In this document: positions 33,354-40,570 of the stretch, piece after piece | Numbering within the stretch: position 1 is the first letter of the stretch | Layout of the letters: every line of letters starts with the position of its first letter | Assembly: GCA_902762655.1 (NCBI GenBank) | Contig: CACWOZ010000013.1 | Span: 1-49,448 of the forward strand | DNA: 49,448 nucleotides | Origin: an uncultured Bacteroidia bacterium | GTDB taxonomy: Bacteria > Bacteroidota > Bacteroidia > Bacteroidales > UBA932 | Direction: 5' to 3' | Made by a program: the position numbers and the translations under genes | Notes under the pieces: model-generated | What the model was told of the DNA's origin: nothing | Database searches by the model: none | Seen by the model: only the letters and a program-made list of their open reading frames with translations

Positions 33354-36300
33354 ATGAGTAAGAAGCAAGCAACAGCACAAGAAGCACCTGTAGAGGTGCA
33401 GTACCCTCGTTACATCAGCAACAAGCCCAAGGGCGAGGATATGTTCAAGGGAAAGTCTCAGGAGAGGCTTGCCCAGGCTATTGCTGCGCATATTTCCGAA
33501 ACCGATACGACTGGCAATACGGTATTTGCCCGGCTGATAGGTCTTGAAGGTAAGTGGGGAAGTGGAAAGTCGAATGTGATCAAACTGTTGGAAGCAGAGC
33601 TGAACAAGAAAGGTGCCTACACCTTCTTCCCGTTCGATGCTTGGGGCAATCAAGAGGACTTGCAACGCCGCTCCATATTGGAACTGCTTACCAAGAAGCT
33701 GATAACAGAAAAGAAACTGACGGGCGAAACCACCATGCGTGTGATGAAGCCCGAGGGCGAAGGAAAGGTTAAGTGGATACCCTGCACTTGGAAGGAAAAA
33801 CTTGAGTCACTGCTATCTCGGAAGTCCTATACTCGCGATATTACCATACCATCGTTTAATGGCTGGACTAAGGTGTTTGTCCTGATGCTGCTGATAACAG
33901 GCTTGTTGATACCGATATTGGATCTTGTAGCTAAAGACGATTTGTGCTGGTGGGCGCATTTGTCTATTATATTAGGTCCAATGCTGACATTTCTTATAAT
34001 TGCAGCTTTTTGCAAACAGCTTGGTCCGATGTGGAAGATGTACAACACCGAGGGCAAAAGTGACACCACATCTTACGTTATCAGCGAGCAGGAACCCTCG
34101 GTGCGCGAGTTCAAGGAGTGGATGGGCGAGGTATCCAAAGGATTGTCCAAGAACGAACGTTTGGTGATTGTCTTTGACAATATGGATCGCCTGCCGTCGG
34201 AAAAAGTTCATCAGTTCTGGTCGCTCATTCAGACATTCTTTGCTGATGACGGTTATCAGAACATCTGGTGCATCATCCCTTACGACGAAGAGCATCTTGC
34301 CTCTGCCTTCTCTGAGGCCAGCGTGGAAACCGAGCGACTGAAACTTCTGCGCTGCTTCCTTGACAAGACCTTCCCCGTGGTGTTCCGAGTCCCGGAACCC
34401 ATAGTGTCCGACTATAAGACACTCTTTGCAGATCTACTGAACCAATCCTATGGCGACACGATGGACGAAGATGACAAAGAACTGGTCAGCCGTTGCTACC
34501 GTCACTTGCATCCCACGCCCAATGTGCGCGAGATGATATCCTTCATCAATAAGACTGTCACTCTTACAAAACAGTGGCAAAAGGAGATACATCCTGTTTC
34601 CATTGCCGTCTATACATTGAAGGAACACGACCTGTTGAGAAATCCCAGTGTTGACAGGACCAATAACGGCAAGACTGACAAGGTGAATGTCACCACCGAG
34701 GAGTATATCCTTGATGGAGGCTTCTTCGAAGGACTATTGCAGGTGCTGAAGGACCAAGAAGTCCGTAAGTATCTTCGCAAAGAGATAGCCTCTTTGGTTT
34801 ATGGCATCCAGCCTGATGCTGCTATTCAGATAGTCATCCGTCGCTATATCAAGAACTGCTTCATCGGCAAGGTGAAGGAGGGCAACTTGAACACATACGC
34901 TGCCAACCCTCACTTTATGGCGATGCTTGATGAGGAAGTTCATGATTTAGAAACCATCGCGGACAGCAAGGTTGTAGGACTCATAGCCCAGATTGATGAA
35001 AGCAAGCTTAATGTTGAAGACAAAAAAGGTCTTGCAAAGATATGGCGTTATTTTGGCAAACAGTACGTTGATCAGCCCGACAAACCTACTGCCTTTAGCG
35101 ATTACGAGCAAATCGTGTTCAGTCATCAGACTAAGGCATTGGCAGAGAAATGTGCCACTGCCTTTTGCCAACGGCTACTTGACAATAAGGATGTGGATGG
35201 CGGAAAACTGTTTGTGCAATTGGAGAACCTATTCAACTCACCCTTTGCGGAACAGTTCAGTGCAGCTACCATCTGCCCTACTACCACCCTGGGTGCCACC
35301 CGCTATCTGGACTATGTTGAGAAAGCCGCAGGCAATTACAGAAAATACCCCTTGAGTGCAGATGCAAAGGAGGTAAACAGCGCCCTTAAAACCGCCCTTG
35401 GCGAAGGCTTTGCCTATTATCAAGCCCTGCGTCAACTTAAAGATAATAAAGACTATACCGTACAAGAAGTAGCAGACTATGCCGTGGCTGAGTTGAACAA
35501 GAAAACAGCTGCCGCACCAGTGGCTTATCATTTGATTAACGTGCAGCGTCTGTTCTTCGAAAAGTTACAGAGCCAGTTGGATGCCAATTATACTGCCAGC
35601 CTGTGGCAATCTGTCCAAAGCGACCCTGATAAGCCTTTGTACGATGAAATCTATGTGCTCCGTGCCTCAACAGTTATGGAACAACTGCCTGATACCGACC
35701 GGCATATAGCCTTGCTTTACGACGAAGCCCTTTTCTACACAAGTACGACAAAGCTGCTCAAAGATGTCATCTCTAACCGCTACATCAACTACCGCTGCAA
35801 GGTGATAGCCAAAATGGTTACGGAATGTAAGCACGACAATATGCCAGACTATCCAGAGTTTGTAGAGAACTGGGAGAATCTGAAAGGCATCCTTGGTGTG
35901 ACGCAAGAGTCCATCATACAATTTGCAGATGCCTGGGGCGTGAAAGAATTGTCAGAGGTAGAAGCGGCGAAGCCGTTCTTTTCTCTGCTCTCCACTGCAT
36001 GGATTGACGCTCTTCTTACCGACCATACACCCCTTTCCCAAGCATTGTTAACCAAGTGTGCCACAGAGCTTATTGCGCAGCCTCAGACACAATTTGCCTC
36101 TGCAGGAACCACCAACCATTCAGGCAACAACTGGGATGTGGCCCTTGGAAAGTTGATTGATAGTCCCTATATCAATAGTGGCAATATGGGTAACCTGAAC
36201 CTGTTGGCCGTTCAGTTGTTAGATGTCGCGGCACAGAATGGAGCAGTACTTGATGATACTTGGCGCAGTTTGTTACAGAAGGTGGACTATGCCAACGTCT

Positions 36301-36650
36301 CTGCTCAGGTGGTAGAGTTGCGTAACAAGATTCTTAACGGACAAGGAGGTTATGCGATGACACCGGCCAAATTCAAAGTGCTGCATACTTGGCTGCGCTA
36401 TTCAGACATACAGACTCGTAGTGATGATGCGGCAAATCAGATACTTGCCAAAGTAGTTGATAACAGTGAATGTCAGGCCATTATACTTGCTGAGAAAGAC
36501 TACTATGCTCCTATTATAAGTAACACAGTTGTGGCGGCTTCCGGATTGCATACGAAACTGAAGAAGATGGTTTCGGAGCAGGGAGAATCAGATTTTGCAC
36601 AGTATGTTGCAGGATTGGTGAAGTATGTCGAGAAAAGCGATAAAGACTAG
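33354..36650 (+). CDS. Membrane-anchored KAP P-loop NTPase
   Basis: A 1098-residue KAP-family ATPase; the family includes F-plasmid PifA, which blocks T7 phage. Walker A is GLEGKWGSGKSNV (63-75). Between the Walker motifs two transmembrane segments (173-192 and 201-220) are inserted, a KAP hallmark. Walker B is LVIVFDNMDRLPSEK (270-284). Residues 450-1098 are a long helical region without recognised domains. The insertion suggests that the ATPase is held at the inner membrane. It probably forms a unit with the 122-residue gene 94 bp downstream. A role in phage defence is plausible, not shown. Confidence 0.8.
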   Translation: MSKKQATAQEAPVEVQYPRYISNKPKGEDMFKGKSQERLAQAIAAHISETDTTGNTVFARLIGLEGKWGSGKSNVIKLLEAELNKKGAYTFFPFDAWGNQEDLQRRSILELLTKKLITEKKLTGETTMRVMKPEGEGKVKWIPCTWKEKLESLLSRKSYTRDITIPSFNGWTKVFVLMLLITGLLIPILDLVAKDDLCWWAHLSIILGPMLTFLIIAAFCKQLGPMWKMYNTEGKSDTTSYVISEQEPSVREFKEWMGEVSKGLSKNERLVIVFDNMDRLPSEKVHQFWSLIQTFFADDGYQNIWCIIPYDEEHLASAFSEASVETERLKLLRCFLDKTFPVVFRVPEPIVSDYKTLFADLLNQSYGDTMDEDDKELVSRCYRHLHPTPNVREMISFINKTVTLTKQWQKEIHPVSIAVYTLKEHDLLRNPSVDRTNNGKTDKVNVTTEEYILDGGFFEGLLQVLKDQEVRKYLRKEIASLVYGIQPDAAIQIVIRRYIKNCFIGKVKEGNLNTYAANPHFMAMLDEEVHDLETIADSKVVGLIAQIDESKLNVEDKKGLAKIWRYFGKQYVDQPDKPTAFSDYEQIVFSHQTKALAEKCATAFCQRLLDNKDVDGGKLFVQLENLFNSPFAEQFSAATICPTTTLGATRYLDYVEKAAGNYRKYPLSADAKEVNSALKTALGEGFAYYQALRQLKDNKDYTVQEVADYAVAELNKKTAAAPVAYHLINVQRLFFEKLQSQLDANYTASLWQSVQSDPDKPLYDEIYVLRASTVMEQLPDTDRHIALLYDEALFYTSTTKLLKDVISNRYINYRCKVIAKMVTECKHDNMPDYPEFVENWENLKGILGVTQESIIQFADAWGVKELSEVEAAKPFFSLLSTAWIDALLTDHTPLSQALLTKCATELIAQPQTQFASAGTTNHSGNNWDVALGKLIDSPYINSGNMGNLNLLAVQLLDVAAQNGAVLDDTWRSLLQKVDYANVSAQVVELRNKILNGQGGYAMTPAKFKVLHTWLRYSDIQTRSDDAANQILAKVVDNSECQAIILAEKDYYAPIISNTVVAASGLHTKLKKMVSEQGESDFAQYVAGLVKYVEKSDKD

Positions 36651-36688
36651 ACTGATTAAACTAGAGTAAGAAATAGGAATGAATCAAT

Positions 36689-36723
36689 AGCGGCTTCCGC
36701 TCTTACGCGCAAGTGGAACCGCT
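36689..36723 (+). terminator. Hairpin between the KAP gene and its small neighbour
   Basis: AGCGG-TTCC-CTT (36689-36704) pairs with AAG-GGAA-CCGCT (36711-36723), with small bulges. There is no T-tract, so it may be an attenuator or RNA-processing hairpin rather than a true terminator. Confidence 0.35.
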
Positions 36724-36744
36724 AGTTAAAAGACACAACTCATT

Positions 36745-37113
36745 ATGACACGCCAAGAATACATAGCGCAGTGGAATCGGTTGCTTACGAATTATGTAAG
36801 CACGACGCTGGGGATTATTGCGGGGAGGCTGAGCCAATCGGGAATAGAGATTGAGTGGAAGGAGAGACTGGAATACCTGAAACTCCTGCTGGAGGGAAAG
36901 GATGTTCGTGATGTGAAAGCGGACTTGGCACAAGGGAAGGTGACGGATGGAACTTTGGACAAGACCGAAAAGATATACGCAGAGATTGATAGCTTCCTGA
37001 TAGAGATTTCTGTAAAAGGAGATGTCGAGAAAGCGTGCTTGAAGGAGATAGCCCTCCAATACGAGAACTATAGGAAACAGTTGACAAAACTTGAATTTAA
37101 CGCTCTTGAATAG
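36745..37113 (+). CDS. Hypothetical protein, 122 residues
   Basis: I do not recognise a family. The protein is almost entirely helical and charged: YIAQWNRLLTNYVSTTLGII, WKERLEYLKLLLEGKD, KTEKIYAEIDSFLIEI, EKACLKEIALQYENYRKQL. There is no signal peptide or membrane segment. It follows the KAP NTPase on the same strand with a hairpin between, and 200 bp of non-coding DNA separates it from the peptide/ATP-grasp operon. It may be a regulatory or adaptor subunit of the KAP protein (inferred from position only). Confidence 0.55.
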   Translation: MTRQEYIAQWNRLLTNYVSTTLGIIAGRLSQSGIEIEWKERLEYLKLLLEGKDVRDVKADLAQGKVTDGTLDKTEKIYAEIDSFLIEISVKGDVEKACLKEIALQYENYRKQLTKLEFNALE

Positions 37114-37313
37114 TACAAGTTGAAAGATGATTTTTTGCGGCAACATAGCCAACTTAACAGACAAAGACAAAAGGAAACAAGCGGATTGAGGGATTACCGA
37201 GGGGCAAAAAGTTTTTCACTCATAGAATCCTTTTCATAGATGTTCAAATGAGCACGCTCGGAGACTGTCCCCCTTCGCTTTGACAAGGAGTAAGAATAAT
37301 AATTGATATAGAC

Positions 37314-37583
37314 ATGAAATCAGTATTGTTGGATTATGCCAGGAAATGTACTGGTAAGGATTATTTCGATGGTGTGGTATATGACCGCAATTTGAATATG
37401 TCAGTATATAATGACGGAGAGAAACGTGTTCCACTCATTGAGGTGGATAAGATGAATATGGGTGTGATGACAAAGACTGAGGCGGCGCGGGAGCGTGATG
37501 ACACCTTGTCAATTGTATTGGCTTCGCAGACAAAGACATTTTCGCAGTTGGAGCGTGATGACCAAGGTACTTTTAATAACTAA
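37314..37583 (+). CDS. Candidate graspetide precursor peptide with two identical core modules
   Basis: An 89-residue peptide lying directly before a microviridin-type ATP-grasp ligase and overlapping it by 26 bp. Residues 1-50 would be the leader. The C-terminal part has T53-K-T-EAAR-E60-R-D-D63 and T73-K-T-FSQL-E80-R-D-D83: the same TKTxxxxERDD pattern twice, exactly 20 residues apart. In graspetides Thr/Ser hydroxyls are linked to Asp/Glu side chains by the ATP-grasp enzyme, and repeated Thr-then-acidic modules are the usual core. No Cys-rich or proteolytic motif is seen. The tail GTFNN follows the last module. The precursor role is inferred from these features. Confidence 0.65.
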   Translation: MKSVLLDYARKCTGKDYFDGVVYDRNLNMSVYNDGEKRVPLIEVDKMNMGVMTKTEAARERDDTLSIVLASQTKTFSQLERDDQGTFNN

Positions 37584-38526
37584 CACCTCCGACTTCACGT
37601 GTGACTATGTGGTTCGAAGTCTGAATAAGATAGGTGCAGATTACTACCGTCTTAATACCGATGAGATTGGGAGTTCTGTATTCCTCACTTTTGACTTCAC
37701 TAACAATATCTTCACACTTTATGACCGTCCCAAGCAGTTGACAATAGACTTGTTGTCTTTCCAGTCCGTCTATTTCCGGCGTCCAGAATTGCCCAAGTTT
37801 TTGAATGAAAATCTTACGTCTGATGAACTTCAGTTTATGCAGTTGGAAATACGGCAGACATTGGAAGGGCTTTACAAGATTCTAAGGCATGCATACTGGA
37901 TAAGTGATATAGACGCCATACGCAAGGCTGAGAACAAAGTATATCAGCAACTTCTGGCAAAAGAAATTGGACTCAAGATACCGAAGGGAGTCATCACCAA
38001 CAGCCCTGGCGACTTTCAAGAATTCGCAAAAAGAAACAATGCTGATAGTATCGTGAAACCCGTCTATTCTGGCCAGATTGGCTGGCCAGAGATGCATAGT
38101 GTTGTGTTTACTAGTAAACTGGCAGCATTGCCAGGGGCGGACCAGATAGAGGTATGTCCTTCATATTTGCAAGAAAGAATAGAGAAGAAATATGACGTAA
38201 GAGTGACGGTAATTGGAGAAGAAGTCTTTTCTGCGAGGATTGACTCACAATCCAATCAGGAGACCATGACCGATTGGCGTGTAGGAGAAAACATCCTGCC
38301 ACATGAAGCAATATTTCTTCCTGAATACATTAAAGAAAAATGTATTGAACTGCTTCGAAAGTTAAACCTGCAATTTGGTGCTATAGACTTTATAGAAACA
38401 CCAAGAGGAGAATATATATTCCTTGAGATAAATCCCAATGGCCAGTGGGCGTGGATAGAAACCCAGACGGGGATGCCCATATCCGATACGATAGCAAAAC
38501 AGTTGGTAAATGAACATATTTCGTAG
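37558..38526 (+). CDS. ATP-grasp peptide ligase, MvdC/MvdD type
   Basis: A 322-residue ATP-grasp enzyme of the class that forms ester or amide links between side chains in graspetides such as microviridins. Features: KVLLITNTSDFTCDYVVRSL at the start, YFRRPELPKF, AENKVYQQLLAKEIG, VKPVYSGQIG (ATP-binding Lys), the family block LQERIEKKYDVRVTVIGEEV, ARIDSQSNQ and the metal-site LEINPNGQWAWIE. I start at ATG 37558, which sits inside the second repeat of the peptide gene (GTGATGACC), so translation is coupled. The stop overlaps the TM gene by 17 bp. Confidence 0.85.
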   Translation: MTKVLLITNTSDFTCDYVVRSLNKIGADYYRLNTDEIGSSVFLTFDFTNNIFTLYDRPKQLTIDLLSFQSVYFRRPELPKFLNENLTSDELQFMQLEIRQTLEGLYKILRHAYWISDIDAIRKAENKVYQQLLAKEIGLKIPKGVITNSPGDFQEFAKRNNADSIVKPVYSGQIGWPEMHSVVFTSKLAALPGADQIEVCPSYLQERIEKKYDVRVTVIGEEVFSARIDSQSNQETMTDWRVGENILPHEAIFLPEYIKEKCIELLRKLNLQFGAIDFIETPRGEYIFLEINPNGQWAWIETQTGMPISDTIAKQLVNEHIS

Positions 38527-39277
38527 AATATTTGATTTTATCATTCCTCTGATGCCCAGTGAACCAAGGGATGAGGAAGAGACTAATAACATCAAGGCAG
38601 AAGAAATACAGGGAAATGACGCTGTCCTTTCGCGAAAAGCAGCCGTCTCACAACAGTATTACAACGATGAGCGCGGACGAACAAAGACTATTGAGGGTAA
38701 GGCCTCAATGTTCATCACTTCTTCTGGTTTTTTGGGCACGGTCCTGATAGGTACTGCCAATATCATTGTAAGCCAGACGAGCAACACCGCATGGCTTAGA
38801 TTGTTGATGATACTTTGCCTGCTATTCTTTGCCCTTTACATGGTCGGAACCATACTCTATGCTTTAAGAGCATTAAAACGCGGACAATATAGTCGCCCAG
38901 ATCCAGCCACGATATTGAATATGGAGGGTGACGACTTTGACAAAAATGCTATTGCTGACTTGGTAAACTCAACAGCCTACAATCAAAGGGCCACGAATCT
39001 AAAAATGGATTATGTGGTGGTGGCCCAGAGATACTACAAACGTTTGATGTTTTCAGTGCTTGCCTTTGTTGCAACCTTACTAATTTATATGTTGCACCAG
39101 AGTGGGATATCGCTGATAAAATGGCTTAGCGTTGTTAATGCTGAGGTATGCACATGGTCATTCAATACTTGGTATGTAATAGTGTCCTCTCTATTGATTA
39201 TAGCAGCGTTATTTATGAGTATCGTTGCGTTGGCCAAGATTCACAATCAGAAAGAGAGTGAAAACAAAGCACAATAG
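38510..39277 (+). CDS. Four-TM protein with SLATT/PycTM-like start
   Basis: A 255-residue membrane protein. After a 50-residue charged N-terminus comes NDERGRTKTIEGKASMFITS (52-71), the D-x-R-x-x-x-I-x-x-KA pattern that precedes the first helix in SLATT-type and Pycsar TM effectors. Transmembrane segments lie at about 70-88, 97-117, 178-198 and 222-243, with a 60-residue cytoplasmic loop between 2 and 3. It overlaps the ATP-grasp gene by 17 bp and is followed by a cyclase-like gene. It could be a pore-forming effector or, instead, the exporter or immunity protein of a peptide; sequence alone does not decide. Confidence 0.65.
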   Translation: MNIFRRIFDFIIPLMPSEPRDEEETNNIKAEEIQGNDAVLSRKAAVSQQYYNDERGRTKTIEGKASMFITSSGFLGTVLIGTANIIVSQTSNTAWLRLLMILCLLFFALYMVGTILYALRALKRGQYSRPDPATILNMEGDDFDKNAIADLVNSTAYNQRATNLKMDYVVVAQRYYKRLMFSVLAFVATLLIYMLHQSGISLIKWLSVVNAEVCTWSFNTWYVIVSSLLIIAALFMSIVALAKIHNQKESENKAQ

Positions 39278-39322
39278 TGGCAGCAATCATATACTGGAAG
39301 TAATTCTATTCTTAACGAAGAT

Positions 39323-40024
39323 GTGCAAGAAGAAACCGAGTGGAAAGTTAAGGATATGTGCTTTGTAGCATTCCTTGATATATTAGGATTCAAGGACTAT
39401 GTTATGAGAAATAGCATTCATGCGGTTTATGGTCGACTGAAAGCCTTGAATGCCTTACGACCTGAAGAAAATGACCCAGACTACGAATCAGAGACAAGTA
39501 AAAGAATCAAGTTTACATTTTTTTCTGACAGCGTTTTCATCTTTTCTAAGGATAATGTTTTTGTCAGTTTGCGCCATTTCTTGACATACGTTAAGCGCGT
39601 TATGCGAATGGCTCTGCGTAAGGAGATACCGCTAAAAGGGGCCATTGCTTATGGAAATATAGCTGTGGATGTGAAACAGAACTTGTTTTGCGGACAACCT
39701 ATCATAGACGCATATTTGTTAGAAGAGGATTTGCAATACATGGGTGTTGTATTTCATCATACTTTTGAGGAAGCATTCTTCAAACTTTCTGACACCCAGA
39801 AAAATAGAGTGTCAAAATGGATAAAGGAGGTTTCAACCCCATTCAGATATGGAAATAGAGTCCACTTAAACCTCGACTATAGAATAGCGGGCTCCACAAC
39901 GTATGACTTGAAAGAACGTATAGAGGATCAACGACTATATTCATCTGGTGATGCGCGGAAATATATAGACAACACATTAGAAATGATAAAATTATTTGAA
40001 AATATAGATACAAATCAAGATTGA
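39323..40024 (+). CDS. Class III nucleotide cyclase-like protein
   Basis: A 233-residue protein with the layout of a class III cyclase catalytic domain: CFVAFLDILGFKDYV (first metal Asp, residue 19), IKFTFFSDSVFIFS (second Asp, residue 69), LKGAIAYGNIAVD and FCGQPIIDAYLLEEDLQYMGVVF. Such small cyclase-like proteins occur in phage-defence islands, where Pycsar cyclases make cCMP or cUMP to open membrane effectors. Nucleotide choice cannot be read. The start is GTG 39323 or ATG 39356, the latter just before the first motif. The frame is open back to the TAG of the TM gene, with only 45 bp between. Confidence 0.6.
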   Translation: MQEETEWKVKDMCFVAFLDILGFKDYVMRNSIHAVYGRLKALNALRPEENDPDYESETSKRIKFTFFSDSVFIFSKDNVFVSLRHFLTYVKRVMRMALRKEIPLKGAIAYGNIAVDVKQNLFCGQPIIDAYLLEEDLQYMGVVFHHTFEEAFFKLSDTQKNRVSKWIKEVSTPFRYGNRVHLNLDYRIAGSTTYDLKERIEDQRLYSSGDARKYIDNTLEMIKLFENIDTNQD

Positions 40025-40040
40025 GAAATTGCGGCAGCAT

Positions 40041-40081
40041 ATTAGAATTTACGCGCATGCTGAATTGGCTTATGCTTAATG
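40041..40081 (+). repeat. Left copy of a ~41-bp direct repeat
   Basis: The segment begins ATTAGAATTTACGCGCAT and contains ATTGGCT-n-ATGCTTA. It matches 47332-47371 at about 37 of 41 positions with one gap. Each copy lies 16-20 bp after the stop codon of the preceding gene. Confidence 0.8.
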
Positions 40082-40570
40082 TGTATGTCTAAATGCTGCT
40101 TAATTATCTGATATTCAGCTCAATAACGCATAGTCGTTGCGCCTTTCGCTCAACAATTGCCACATAGCGCCAAAATTGGACAACATTGGACGCAAATGCA
40201 ACGCCTCTGCAAGACATATTATAGAACTATCCGTCCTGCGTGTTTCATTGCCCGGTTGCGTAAATACTCAGCACCTTATGTAGCAAAAACATGTCTTCAA
40301 TTTACATTTTTTTTCGATCCCTGAAAGCTGCGTTTCACCGAAAACGCAAAAAACTCTAAGAAGCCGACGCCTTCGAACACACGTATCCTCCACCCACGAC
40401 GCCCGATGCGCCACCCCGCTCGCCAAGAATAAAACACCCGGCGATAACACCGCAAAGCCCCCCACACCCGCGAGCAAACAAAACCAGAAAAAAAACGTTT
40501 CAAAAACGCCATAGTATTAATTGTTACTTTTCGAACAAAATAATAAGCAACATAATCCAAACCACCGCAA
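40082..40570. other. Long non-coding stretch with a strongly C-rich, G-poor segment
   Basis: No credible gene is seen. Positions about 40,350-40,500 are rich in C and A and poor in G on the plus strand (for example AAAGCCCCCCACACCC). The two overlapping minus-strand frames here have low-complexity products and are rejected. The stretch from about 40,280 to 40,320, read on the minus strand, looks like a sequence that recurs between genes of Bacteroidales (from memory; unverified). Short repeats such as TTGGACAACATTGGACGC (near 40,175) also occur. Confidence 0.4.

Noticed and set aside
37495-37557. Upstream start (ATG 37495) for the ATP-grasp gene
   Set aside because: The added 21 residues are out-of-frame translation of the precursor core and do not fit the family; ATG 37558 gives the normal start.
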